64,000 bases of DNA from an uncultured Helicobacter sp. (GCA_944326445.1 CALVDZ010000008.1:9532-73531), one strand, 5' to 3'; positions 44,148-52,647 are shown, counted from the stretch's first letter. Numbers and translations are program-made. Notes: generated by a model not told the origin, from the letters alone.

Positions 44148-45821
44148 CTAGCCTCGCAAAGCCTCTAGGGCGTCTTTGACTTCTTTTAGCTGATTAGAGA
44201 ACGCACAGATTTGCTCAAATCTCTCTTGGCTATGGGATTCAAAGTCTGTGGGGATGATGAGGCTTTTTAGATTCTGTATATCGATACTTTTGGTGTAGTG
44301 CTCATAGAGCGTGCTTAGTGCCTTTTGTCCTTGGTGTGAGTAAAAATAACAATACAATCCGATGGCTTGCTTAGGGCTCACACAACGCACGATGACAATC
44401 CCAGCATTTGCCACCGCGAGTTTGTGCGCGATATTTGGGCTAAAAATCGTAACCTTTGGCGTATTGCCACGCAGTGAAAGGCAAATATCATAGGGTTTTA
44501 GCGCGTATTTTTGCACCTTGAAGCTATCGCCTAGGGAGCGTTTGGTAAAAAACTCCTCGCTAAAGCCATACTCGCTAAAATCCGCCAAACCCACATCGTA
44601 GTAGTCGATACGCGTGTCGCTTTTGCCCCCATACACGCGCTGCCCGCGAAAAATCTCCACGCCTAGTGCGCTTAAGCTCTTGCCCTCTTTGTGTTGGGTG
44701 TCTTTGCGCGTAAGGGGGAGATGGTAGGAGGTTAGGTGCGTATAAGGCATAAGGAAGCAAAAGTCGTTTTCCTTGCGCGTAAAAAACGCCTCCAAAATCT
44801 CATTAAGATTAACAAGGCGATTGTATTTGCCATCTTTTTTCCAAAAACGCTCACCCTTAGCATCGATGTTTAGAATCTCCTCATTATCGGGCGAGAGCAC
44901 GAGCACGCAAAAATCGGCGTTTTGGTGGGGGAAGATGTTTTTGGGCAGCTCGATAATCGCCTCGATAAGCCCCTGCTTATAGAATCTCTGCATAAACTCA
45001 CTCTCAAGGCTGGATTTTTGCAAAGTCTGTGTGCGCAGGATAAAGACTGCGCGCTTTTTGAGATAATACAACGCGTGGATTAAAAACACCCATTCAGCAT
45101 AAGTCTTAGCAAGGCTATGCAAGCCCTTAAAGCGCTTATCGTCTTTGAGATACTCCACGCCGATATGCGCGCTAAATGGGGGGTTGCAGATGATTTTGTC
45201 AAACTTTTGCTCAAAAAATGGAGCTTTTAGAATGTCATTAATGATGAGGTTATCACAGGCGATGTTTGCGAGCTTGCAAGTGAGCTTAGCGACTTTGGCA
45301 AGGCGCGTATCTAGCTCCTCGCCATAGAGGGTGATGGGCGAGTCTGGCTGCTTAGCGCGCAAAATCTGGGAAATCATCAAAAACAAGGTGCCAATGCCAT
45401 AGCAGGGATTATAGATTTTTTCATCGCTCTGTATGTCTAGTAGGCGCACGAGGAGTTCGTTTATCTCTAGGGGCGTGGAGTAGTAGTAGAGCTTATTGGA
45501 AGTCTTTTTTTGGGTAATGATGTGCAAAAATTCTTCGATATTGCCTAGCGTGGTATCGGTGGCTTGGATAAGCTTTAGAATCTTTAGGAAGTTGATATTG
45601 GGATTGATAGCGATAAAAAGCTCCTGCCCGATGAGATCCTCGATCTTAGCATTGAGGCTTTGGGCGAGGGGCTTGCGCTTACTACCTAGCGCGATAGATT
45701 CACTCAAAATATCGGGGTGGAAATTTTTGATGATAAAAAGCTCGAGCATAATGCTAATAGAATCTAGCATATCGACGTGATAGCGTTTGATATACTCAAA
45801 ACACTGCAGTAGCTTCTCCAC
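44148..45821 (-). CDS. N6-adenine DNA methyltransferase with fused specificity-like domain (type I-like, orphan)
   Basis: 557 residues. Type-I-style HsdM organisation: helical N-terminal region, YYYSTPLEI entry motif, SAM motif I as NPCYGIGTLFLMI (138-150), and NPPF catalytic motif IV at 213-216. From about residue 390 the sequence looks like one HsdS half: YDVGLADFSEYGFSEEFFTKRSLGDSFKVQKYALKPYDICLSLRGN followed by a helical ending (ERFEQICAFSNQLKEVKDALEALRG). No separate HsdS or restriction subunit is nearby. It could be a solitary methyltransferase that dimerises to read a bipartite site, or a defence remnant. Confidence 0.8.
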   Translation of the reverse strand: MEKLLQCFEYIKRYHVDMLDSISIMLELFIIKNFHPDILSESIALGSKRKPLAQSLNAKIEDLIGQELFIAINPNINFLKILKLIQATDTTLGNIEEFLHIITQKKTSNKLYYYSTPLEINELLVRLLDIQSDEKIYNPCYGIGTLFLMISQILRAKQPDSPITLYGEELDTRLAKVAKLTCKLANIACDNLIINDILKAPFFEQKFDKIICNPPFSAHIGVEYLKDDKRFKGLHSLAKTYAEWVFLIHALYYLKKRAVFILRTQTLQKSSLESEFMQRFYKQGLIEAIIELPKNIFPHQNADFCVLVLSPDNEEILNIDAKGERFWKKDGKYNRLVNLNEILEAFFTRKENDFCFLMPYTHLTSYHLPLTRKDTQHKEGKSLSALGVEIFRGQRVYGGKSDTRIDYYDVGLADFSEYGFSEEFFTKRSLGDSFKVQKYALKPYDICLSLRGNTPKVTIFSPNIAHKLAVANAGIVIVRCVSPKQAIGLYCYFYSHQGQKALSTLYEHYTKSIDIQNLKSLIIPTDFESHSQERFEQICAFSNQLKEVKDALEALRG

Positions 45822-45937
45822 GCGACTCCTTAAATGTGTGTGTTTGTTTTGGGGTTGATTGGGGCGTTATTTTAGCATAATTTTGAATGCCTGTTGGCTG
45901 GGTTGGGGGTGTAGTCAAAGAAATTTGGCTCTCTCAC

Positions 45938-46112
45938 AGGAAAATGACTCCGCAGACTTGCAATGCGATAAGGTTGCGGATTTTTCGGAAGGCACGCTCG
46001 GTTTGTTTGCCAACCTTCCAAAAAATCCGTAAAACTTACACGGCCACACCGCAATGACTAATTTTCTAAAGAAACTTCGTTTTGTTGTTAGCGATAGTAA
46101 CCCCACAGAATC
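45938..46112 (-). repeat. Family R2b dispersed repeat, inverted
   Basis: Reverse complement shows the R2b core: arms GATTTTTTGGAAGGTTGG / CCTTCCGAAAAATCCGC with an inner AACAAACCGAGCGTG segment that differs from the 24.9-kb copy, and the ATTAGTCATTGCGGTGTGG end. More diverged than other copies (outer end GGAAAATGACTCC). Confidence 0.7.
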
Positions 46113-46169
46113 CAACCAAGATTCACAAAAACAAAATCTAGAATCTAGTTTTTCAGAATCTAAACAACT

Positions 46170-46545
46170 TCACAGAATCTATCACTTCAAAAAACCTTAT
46201 CGAGGCTTTGCCAAATATTAATAATAGTGCGTGCGCAAGCACGAGCCGAGCAGAATCTAAAGATGTAGAATCTTTAGATTCTGCCATTTTTGCAACGCAA
46301 AAATCAAATAAGATATGTAGCGCGTCAGCGCATACCGCCCCTCGCCCGCTTCGTGGTGTGCAATCGTTGGGGCAAGGAGGCAGCAGTGCCTCCGCAACGA
46401 TTGCGCTAGAAGCGGAAAAAGCGAGGCTCTCTCCCCGATTGCCGTGCCGAAGGCTTGCAAGCAAAGCGCAGCAAAAACAGTGGAGACTTTTTCGGGGCTG
46501 GGGAGAGCGGGGAGAGGGGAATACCCCTTTTTGCGAAAAAACACA
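46170..46545 (+). repeat. Family R3/R4 composite repeat
   Basis: R3 part (CTTCAAAAAACCTTATCGAG, GTGCGTGCGCAAGCACGAGC, TAGCGCGTCAGCGCATACCG) continues into R4 (GTGCAATCGTTGG, CTCCGCAACGATTGCGCTAG, TTTTTCGGGGCTGGGGAGAG, CGGGGAGAGGGGAATACCCC). It is the inverted partner of 24430-24770. The remaining 46545-46741 is heptamer-rich. Long open frames on both strands here are by-products of the repeats and show no family features. Confidence 0.8.
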
Positions 46546-46741
46546 AGATTCTAAAAAATTAGAAAGTATTCGTGAGAACACGACTCTAAGAAACAGAGAA
46601 TCTACAGAATCTAGTGTGGATTCAAAGGCAAGCATAGAATCTAGTCCAACAGATTCTGAAACAAGCACAGAATCTAAAGAGATTCTAAAAAATGAAAAAA
46701 CACAGATTCTGCTTAGTCCTTGCACCACGCCATCAAATCTG

Positions 46742-47167
46742 CTATTTACTCAAAACCCGATTAAAAAACTCCTTACATAGCGGCGTGGCGTAGTGGCAGG
46801 AGATCTTGGGATTTTGGCTCAGATCTTGGGGCTCTATGCTAAAGGCGATACGCACCTCGCCCACGCGCGCATACAGCATAGGATGCGCGTAAGCAAACCC
46901 ACACGAGGCACTAGGCGTATGCAGAGAATCCAAAATCGCCCGAGCCTGCAGGGGCACATTCTGAAAAGATACAGAATCTAAAAACTCGCGCAGATACAGC
47001 GTGTGCAGCCGCTCGTGCGCCATAGCGAGCTTGGTGCGCAGATTCTGTAAGCACATCTTTTGTGTCTGCAGCTCCACCACCCTAAGCGCGCCAACACTCA
47101 AAACCCCCACAACGATAATCACTAACAGCAATTCTAGCGCGCTAAATGCGCCCCTAAAAGATGGCAT
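46742..47167 (-). CDS. Pseudopilin-like protein (type IV pilin signal)
   Basis: 141 residues if started at the ATG at 47167, inside the last codons of the upstream pseudopilin gene (coupled translation). This gives MPSFRGAFSALELLLVIIVVGVLSVGAL, a class III (prepilin peptidase) signal with Gly before the cut and Glu at +5. The open frame reaches 47227, but the longer start puts 20 extra residues before the signal. The C-terminal domain is short and has several Cys. No secretion or pilus genes are nearby. Confidence 0.75.
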   Translation of the reverse strand: MPSFRGAFSALELLLVIIVVGVLSVGALRVVELQTQKMCLQNLRTKLAMAHERLHTLYLREFLDSVSFQNVPLQARAILDSLHTPSASCGFAYAHPMLYARVGEVRIAFSIEPQDLSQNPKISCHYATPLCKEFFNRVLSK

Positions 47168-47600
47168 TTGAAGTGTTAAGCGGGATTTGTTTGCCCCCAT
47201 TTGGGTGTCTGGCAAAGAGCTTTTCACACAGCGTGGAATCCGCCTTTTGGGTAATCTTGAGCTCCAAAATCGCGTTTGTGAGGCTTAGGGCTATACAGGA
47301 GTTTTGCGTATCTGGCGTGGCGTTTTTGCCAAGCGTGATGGCATTGCCCTGCAGCACCCACCGCGAGGAGCTAAGCCCTGCGAGCGTGAAGATTTGGGAG
47401 AGCGTGAGGGTTTTGGGATCGAGGTTTTGTGAGAAGACTTCGCGCTGAATGGTGCTAATGGCGTTGTTTATGTCGTTTTCTATCGCCACGACTTGCGCGT
47501 CTATGCGTGTGAGCGAGAATCTCGGGATAGCGATAGCCGCCAAAACCCCGAGTATCACGATGACAAACACGAGCTCTAGCATACTAAACGCCCCGCGCAT
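47154..47600 (-). CDS. GspG/PulG-like pseudopilin
   Basis: 148 residues, start MRGAFSMLELVFVIVILGVLAAIAIPRF. This is a textbook prepilin leader: short basic leader, Gly, Phe-near-start, Glu at +5, then a hydrophobic helix. A helical stretch (AQVVAIENDINNAISTIQREVF) and a small Cys-containing globular part follow. Such proteins build short periplasmic pseudopili for secretion or DNA uptake after cleavage by PilD. Overlaps the second pseudopilin gene; its ATG directly abuts the phosphatase gene's stop at 47601. Confidence 0.85.
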   Translation of the reverse strand: MRGAFSMLELVFVIVILGVLAAIAIPRFSLTRIDAQVVAIENDINNAISTIQREVFSQNLDPKTLTLSQIFTLAGLSSSRWVLQGNAITLGKNATPDTQNSCIALSLTNAILELKITQKADSTLCEKLFARHPNGGKQIPLNTSNAIF

Positions 47601-48128
47601 TTACAGCCTTTTGGGATCAATAAGGAGGCTAAGGCTAAAGGCATTTTGCCACATCGTGGGCTTGTCTGAATCTCGGCTAGTCCTGCGCACAAGCTCTAGC
47701 ACACAGCCCTTTTTGATCGTGAGAGCCCCACAGCCTGTCAGAAACTCCACAAAAAGCCCAATATCGGGCTGATGCCCCACGATGAGCAATGTCTGCAAGT
47801 CCCCACACTGCTCCAAAAGCCTCATATAGCCCTCATATCCGCAATCTGGCGCGATGAGTGTAGAGATCTCAAAAGGCGTGTGAAGGAGGGATTTGGTGAG
47901 TGGTTTGATGGTTTGGAGTGCCCTTGTGGCGGGCGAGCTGATAAGGCGATCGATGGATTTAGTATCCAGAAAGTCCCGCACAAAACGCGCGATTTTTTGA
48001 CTCTGTGCCTTGCCCTTTTTGCTAAGGGGGCGTAGCAAGTCGTTTGAGGATTGGCGCGCGAACTCCTCTCTATCCAGAGCGTGTGCGTGCCGCACGATGA
48101 TAATGCGCTCAAGGCGACTAGAGCTCAA
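47601..48128 (-). CDS. SixA-like histidine phosphatase
   Basis: 175 residues. The RHAHA motif (IIIVRHAHALDREEFARQ, residues ~9-14) carries the phosphohistidine nucleophile; later conserved blocks LSKKGKAQSQKIARFV, ISSPATRALQTIKPL and LLIVGHQPDIGLFVEFL hold the other catalytic Arg and His. In other bacteria SixA removes phosphate from histidine phosphocarriers. Its 5' end overlaps mtnN by 11 bp. Confidence 0.88.
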   Translation of the reverse strand: MSSSRLERIIIVRHAHALDREEFARQSSNDLLRPLSKKGKAQSQKIARFVRDFLDTKSIDRLISSPATRALQTIKPLTKSLLHTPFEISTLIAPDCGYEGYMRLLEQCGDLQTLLIVGHQPDIGLFVEFLTGCGALTIKKGCVLELVRRTSRDSDKPTMWQNAFSLSLLIDPKRL

Positions 48129-48837
48129 GCGCGTATCCTAGGGCTTTTAGCATTTGGAGGGTAAATTGCGCGCTGACTTTGGCTGCGGATTCTAAAAATT
48201 CATCAAAGCTCACATCCGCGCTGCCATCGGCACTATCGCTAATGGAGCGAAACACACAAAAGGGCACGCCAAAGGCATTGCACACCACCGCTACGCTCGC
48301 GCCCTCCATCTCCACGGCGTCTGCGCCAAATTCTTTGATAATCCACGCCTTTTTGGATTCGCTAGCGATAAACTGATCGCCCGAGGCGATGACGCCCTCG
48401 CGGAGCTCCTTGCCTATGAGCTTGGCGACTTTATGCGCTAGGGCGTTTAGCTCCGCGTCTGCTGCGATAAAAGTCGCGCTCTCGGGGATAAAGCCTAGCG
48501 GGTGCCCAAACGCGCTGATATCCACATCGTGCTGGCAGAGCTTGGAAGCGATGAGCAAATCGCCGACTTTGAGATCCTTTGCCAATCCCCCTGCCACGCC
48601 GCTAAAGAGGATTTTTTCACAACCAAAATGCGCGATCATCACGCTCGCAGTGATTGCGGCATGCACCTTGCCGATTTTGCTATAGGCGATATACACCTCA
48701 TTTGCGCCCACGCTTATCTTATAGTAGGTATTGCCCCCGAGATTTTCTTGCGCGGTAGGGCAGCCCAAGCCCCTAAATGCCTCGATAAGCGGGGTAACCT
48801 CCTCAACCATCGCACCGATAATGCCAACTTTCATCAT
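48118..48837 (-). CDS. mtnN: MTA/SAH nucleosidase, also aminofutalosine hydrolase (MtnN/MqnB)
   Basis: 239 residues. Cleaves methylthioadenosine, S-adenosylhomocysteine and, in Helicobacter, 6-amino-6-deoxyfutalosine, feeding menaquinone synthesis with MqnC. Seen: MKVGIIGAMVEEVTPL, LFSGVAGGLAKDLKVGDLLI, ASGDQFIAS and VEMEGASVAVVCNAFGVPFCVFRSISDSADG with catalytic Glu and Asp. fabD lies 7 bp upstream, matching H. pylori HP0089-HP0090. Confidence 0.95.
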   Translation of the reverse strand: MMKVGIIGAMVEEVTPLIEAFRGLGCPTAQENLGGNTYYKISVGANEVYIAYSKIGKVHAAITASVMIAHFGCEKILFSGVAGGLAKDLKVGDLLIASKLCQHDVDISAFGHPLGFIPESATFIAADAELNALAHKVAKLIGKELREGVIASGDQFIASESKKAWIIKEFGADAVEMEGASVAVVCNAFGVPFCVFRSISDSADGSADVSFDEFLESAAKVSAQFTLQMLKALGYALEL

Positions 48838-48844
48838 AGCTCCT

Positions 48845-49771
48845 TTATAGCGATTCTAGGGTTTCTTTGAGCGTGGCGAGGCTACTCACATTATAAGTGG
48901 GCTTTTGACTTAGGCGCTTGTTAAGCCCCTTTAGCACATTGCCATTGCCAAACTCTATATACCCATCGACTTGTGGATCCACCTTGAGCACGGATTGCTT
49001 ATAGAGCACGGGGGCGATAAGCTGCTTGCTTAGGAAATCCTTTGCCTCCTGCTTGCTTTGGTAGGTTTGCATAGTCGCATTGGAGAGGATTGGCACGGAC
49101 GCATCGCCGCTCAAACTCTCCTCCAAAAGCGCGCCAAACTCCCCCAAAATCGGCTCTAGCATAGGACAATGGCTCGCCACAGACATAGGCAAAAGGAGTG
49201 CGCGCTTGGCTCCGAGGGCTTTTATATCGGATTCACACGCGCTTAGATCGCCTTTTTTGCCCGCTAGGACGACTTGCCCATCGCCATTGTAGTTGGCACA
49301 CCATATTTTTTTGCCCCCATCTTGGGCTTTTTGACAAAACGCCTCTAGCGCACTATCCTCAAGCCCCACGACAACCATCATACCCGCATCCTGCCCCTCA
49401 CAAGCCTTTGCCATTAGCGCGCCTCGGGTATGCACGAGCTTCACACCCGCGCTAAACTCCGCGCCACCTGCCACCACAAACGCACTCACTTCGCCTAGCG
49501 AGTGCCCAAACGCGAGGCTTGGCATTATAGGGTGCTCCTGCTGCAGGATACTATGAGCGATGTAGCTGGTGAGAAAAATCGCTGGCTGCGTGTATTGCGT
49601 GAGATTGAGGTTGTCATTTGGGTTAAAGAGCAAGTCTTTCATATCGATTTTTATCGCCTCGCTCGCTTCACCAAACAATTCTTTAGCAAGGGTGAAGTTT
49701 TCATAAAACTCCTTGCCCATACCTACGCTTTGGCTCCCTTGTCCGGGGAATAGAAACGCGTATTTTTTCAT
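48845..49771 (-). CDS. fabD: Malonyl-CoA:ACP transacylase FabD
   Basis: 308 residues from the ATG at 49771, which follows AAGGAA and yields MKKYAFLFPGQGSQSVGMG; the frame is open to 49822 but that start has no SD. Loads malonyl groups onto ACP for fatty-acid synthesis. Catalytic Ser in FGHSLGE, partner His in MSVASHCPML, and NYNGDGQVVLAGKK near the active site. Starts the fabD-mtnN-sixA-pseudopilin minus-strand run. Confidence 0.96.
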   Translation of the reverse strand: MKKYAFLFPGQGSQSVGMGKEFYENFTLAKELFGEASEAIKIDMKDLLFNPNDNLNLTQYTQPAIFLTSYIAHSILQQEHPIMPSLAFGHSLGEVSAFVVAGGAEFSAGVKLVHTRGALMAKACEGQDAGMMVVVGLEDSALEAFCQKAQDGGKKIWCANYNGDGQVVLAGKKGDLSACESDIKALGAKRALLLPMSVASHCPMLEPILGEFGALLEESLSGDASVPILSNATMQTYQSKQEAKDFLSKQLIAPVLYKQSVLKVDPQVDGYIEFGNGNVLKGLNKRLSQKPTYNVSSLATLKETLESL

Positions 49772-49901
49772 CGTATTCCTTATTTGTCTGTCATTTGTGT
49801 TCAAAAGCTCGGATTCTAGCATATTTCTCGCTAAGATTTGCTAAAAGCGCGTTAAGCCTTGTTTTATGTTTTTTGGGTTAAAATCCCGCTTTTTATCCGC
49901 T

Positions 49902-49992
49902 GGACCGGTGGGTGAGTTGGCTGAAACCACGTCCCTGCTAAGGACGCGTAGCCGCAAGGTTACCGAGGGTTCGAATCCCTCCCTGTCCGCCA
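49902..49992 (+). tRNA. tRNA-Ser (GCT anticodon)
   Basis: Class II cloverleaf with CCA encoded. The anticodon stem CGTCC/GGACG holds loop CTGCTAA with anticodon GCT (Ser AGY codons). The long variable arm TAGCCGCAAGGTTA and T-arm GAGGGTTCGAATCCCTC are clear. The acceptor GGACCGG/CCTGTCC has one C-T mismatch at position 5-68. Confidence 0.95.
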
Positions 49993-50177
49993 TACTTCTG
50001 TGCATATTTTTCTTTCACGACTTTATCATTTTATTCTTACTCATAGCTTTGATTATGTGGCATTATCATTCCGAGGATTTGGGCTAGATTCGCTTTTTGA
50101 TTTTATCCATAAACAAAATTTTTGAGGAATTTATCAAAATAAGAATTGTTATTAATTTTCATTTAAAGAAAAATGTT

Positions 50178-50242
50178 TATAATTACGCCATAAAAATTCA
50201 AAAGATGCACTTGGTTGGGCGGGTGGGTTGAAGTGCATCTTT
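50178..50242 (+). other. Promoter-like box followed by a 12-bp hairpin with G-rich loop (possible small RNA)
   Basis: TATAAT at 50178-50183 is followed about 18 bp later by AAAGATGCACTT (50201-50212), paired perfectly with AAGTGCATCTTT (50231-50242). The 18-nt loop GGTTGGGCGGGTGGGTTG has four G-runs and could form a quadruplex. Just upstream, an A/T-rich stretch (AAGAATTGTTATTAATTTTC) loosely resembles a Fur box. No protein gene follows, so this may be a small RNA, or the stranded promoter of a lost gene. Confidence 0.35.
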
Positions 50243-50960
50243 CCTTCCTTATTTGTTGTTGTGTTCTCTGGAACTCTCCAAGCCTCCTTTGGAGAGGGAG
50301 GACAAATCCAAAATCTACATCCACACACAAGGTATTACAGAATCTAAAGAAAGATTAGAATTGGGTTTTAATGTTTTAGATTCGCAATCCAATTGAGATT
50401 TGCACAAGCTAGAATCTAAGACTTTTTATAGAAACTAGTCCAATAGATTCAAAAGCATTTACAGAATCTAGCCCAGCAGATTCAGAATCTAAGCAACTCA
50501 CGCAATCCACAACGCCAAAAAATCTTAGCGAGGCGCTCGATTCTAAGAATAGTGCGTGCGGTAGCACGAGCCTAGCACAATTGCAAGATTGCGCCATTTT
50601 TACTGCGCAAAAATCCAATCAAATAGATTCAGTGTGCAGAATGCACCCCGTAGTAAGCTCAATCGGGGTGGGGGGAGGCTAAAGAGTGCTTACCCGCCCA
50701 CCTAAGTTGTAAAAAATGAGGAGGAGCTACCTTCGCACGCTTAAGGCTGCCACTTAGCCCTACCTGCACATTGTAAGCCTCACTCCCCCTCTTGCAAAAA
50801 CAAGCGATACAAAGAAACTAGGAAATATTCGTAAGAATGTGACTTTGAGAAATGAGAAAATACAGAATCTAAGCGGCACAGAATCCAAGCCCCAAAGAAT
50901 TTACAGAATCTAGGGCGGACTTAGTTTCTAGATTCAGAGTTTTAGATTCTGTAAGCTGCT
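50243..50960. repeat. Repeat-filled spacer with partial R3 copy
   Basis: A CTCTCC / GGAGAG hairpin near 50278-50300 opens this stretch. Heptamer-rich DNA with several AGAATCT copies follows (50340-50510), then a partial R3 (50500-50640; GTGCGTGCGGTAGCACGAGC, a CAATTGCAAGATTG hairpin). After that come about 200 bp of unassigned DNA containing GTAGTAAGCTCAATCGGGGT and a heptamer run to 50960. I see no supportable gene. Confidence 0.6.
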
Positions 50961-50964
50961 TAGA

Positions 50965-51133
50965 ATCTCGGTTTATAGAAAATGCGCTAGCCCAAGCGGC
51001 GTTCTTGACGCGCTAACACTAGAAAATTACAGAATCTCGCCAAAAAACGCCGTGTATGAACGCGTAAGCGGAGGGGCGAGGGGCTCTGCCTCACGCCCCG
51101 ATACACAAGTTTTGCGGCGCAAAACTTGCATTA
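50965..51133 (+). repeat. Family R1 element in a spacer, reading frame still open
   Basis: GTTTATAGAAAATGCGCTAG, CCCAAGCGGCGTTCTTGACG, CGTGTATGAACGCGTAAGCG, a GGGGCG...CGCCCC hairpin and AAGTTTTGCGGCGCAAAACTT. In the frame used in glyS it reads VYRKCASPSGVLDALTLE and stays open to a TAA at 51151, though nothing suggests expression. It abuts the end of the lipoprotein gene on the other strand. Confidence 0.75.
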
Positions 51134-51136
51134 CAA

Positions 51137-51715
51137 TCATAGAATCTGCGCGATAACCTCTGAGAGCACCTCTTGGCTTAGCTCCAAAAACACCGGCGCG
51201 AACTCGCGCATATCAGCAATTTGCTTCTCGCGCACGATCACGCCGTTTTTGAGCAGGCTCGCGTCCTTGGCATCTAGCAAGTCATAATACACGCTCAATG
51301 TGGCGTATTCTCCGCCCTCTTTTTGGATAATGAGAATCTTATCGATATGGAGCTTGATGATTTTGCTCATCTTCACGCTCCCAAATGGCGGCTTGATGAG
51401 GCTTAGCCCCCGCTCGCTCATCATCCCCCCCAAAGTCGCGACAAGCATCTCCTTGGGCTTGCTCACCCATTGGGCATTGGGCAGGATACGCGTGCGCAAG
51501 GTGTGTGAATCTAGCTTGTAAATATCGGTGCTATCATAGGGCAATGCCGCGCTGATGATCATCCCATAGCTCTGCTTGGGGCTTTTGAGGATTTTTTGGC
51601 TATGCAGGGAGATATCATAAAAGCTCACTTCTGGTATCTCAGTCTTTATATCCACGCTCACGCACCCTGCGTATATGGCTACGATAAGTCCTGCGATTAG
51701 GTATTTTGCTCTCAC
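51137..51715 (-). CDS. Mce/Mla-associated lipoprotein (ABC transport auxiliary type)
   Basis: 192 residues. Lipoprotein signal MRAKYLIAGLIVAIYAGC with a YAGC lipobox, so the mature N-terminal Cys should be lipidated. The rest (FYDISLHSQKILKSPKQSYGMIISAALPYDSTDIYKL ... ELSQEVLSEVIAQIL) resembles the PqiC/ABC_trans_aux lipoproteins that accompany MlaD-type proteins. It lies 58 bp after the MlaD gene on the same strand, which supports a shared role in lipid transport between membranes. Confidence 0.75.
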   Translation of the reverse strand: MRAKYLIAGLIVAIYAGCVSVDIKTEIPEVSFYDISLHSQKILKSPKQSYGMIISAALPYDSTDIYKLDSHTLRTRILPNAQWVSKPKEMLVATLGGMMSERGLSLIKPPFGSVKMSKIIKLHIDKILIIQKEGGEYATLSVYYDLLDAKDASLLKNGVIVREKQIADMREFAPVFLELSQEVLSEVIAQIL

Positions 51716-51773
51716 TTTTTGCTCCTTGCTATGTGTTGGTGTATATGCCCGCTAGATTTGCGCACTGCTAGAT

Positions 51774-52544
51774 TCACTCATCGCCGCTTTGCCTTTTGCC
51801 AAAGAGGCTATCGTATGGGTTTTTCTCGATTTTATCCACCAAATGCGTGGCTTTGGAAAAAAAACGATCGACTTGCAATAGCGTATCTTGGAGCTGCAAA
51901 AGACTAGGATTTAGGATCGCACGCACATCGTATTGCCCGGATTGGAGATTGGTATCCACAGCCTTAGTGATAGAATCTAGGCGTTTGGTGATCTGTGCCA
52001 TATCTTGGCTAATCTGGGAGAGATATAAAAAGGTGCTTTGGATATTTGCTATAGTTTGGGCATTGGTGAGCTCGCTGATACCCTCCATCACATTGAGGCT
52101 TTTATCGCCGATAGCCTCTACCTTTTGGAGTAGGACATCAAGCCCACCCTTCTTAAGCTCGATGATCTGCGAGGTGTTTGGCTGCGTGCTAGAGCCCTGA
52201 AAAAACGCGAGGTAATTCGCCCCCGCAAGCCCGCTAGAGGCGATGGTGAGATAGGAGTCCTCACGCACCTCTAGGCCAGAATCTAGCGCAAGCGTGATTT
52301 TAATAAGCCCCTGTGCGAGATCTTCAAAGCTCACATTACTGATTTTGCCCACCGCAATGCCTTTGAACTTGATAGGCGTGTTAATCCCTACCGAGGAGGC
52401 TTCGTCCTGCGTGAGGATATAGTAGGTGTTGTATTTGCTAGTGCTAAAGTCAAATCGCCCTAGCCACAGCACAAAGACACAAAACCCTACAACAATCCCA
52501 AGAAAAACGATACCAATGCTCAAATATTTGACATTGCGCTCCAT
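51774..52544 (-). CDS. MlaD/MCE-domain phospholipid transport protein
   Basis: 256 residues from the ATG at 52544 (AGGGA upstream); the open frame to 52724 runs through tRNA-Arg and is not coding there. One N-terminal membrane anchor (YLSIGIVFLGIVVGFCVFVLWLG), then an MCE domain (YYILTQDEASSVGINTPIKFKGIAVGKISNVSF ... SGLAGANYLAFFQG) and a helical C-terminal tail (KVEAIGDKSLNVMEGISEL). Such proteins form hexameric rings in the periplasm that bind lipid. The permease and ATPase that normally belong with it are not in the window. Confidence 0.88.
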   Translation of the reverse strand: MERNVKYLSIGIVFLGIVVGFCVFVLWLGRFDFSTSKYNTYYILTQDEASSVGINTPIKFKGIAVGKISNVSFEDLAQGLIKITLALDSGLEVREDSYLTIASSGLAGANYLAFFQGSSTQPNTSQIIELKKGGLDVLLQKVEAIGDKSLNVMEGISELTNAQTIANIQSTFLYLSQISQDMAQITKRLDSITKAVDTNLQSGQYDVRAILNPSLLQLQDTLLQVDRFFSKATHLVDKIEKNPYDSLFGKRQSGDE

Positions 52545-52647
52545 AGTCCCTGCCCTAAATGATTTGCAAAAAAGATTCTGAAATGATACCAAAATATTGA
52601 AAGGTAGTGAGGAAGTTTCACGGAGTTGCACCAAATGCAGTGCGAGA

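Noticed and set aside
46153..46780. Overlapping 190-residue open frames on both strands
   Set aside because: Same reason: both lie on the R3/R4 repeat and heptamer DNA, mirror each other, and lack an SD or family signature.
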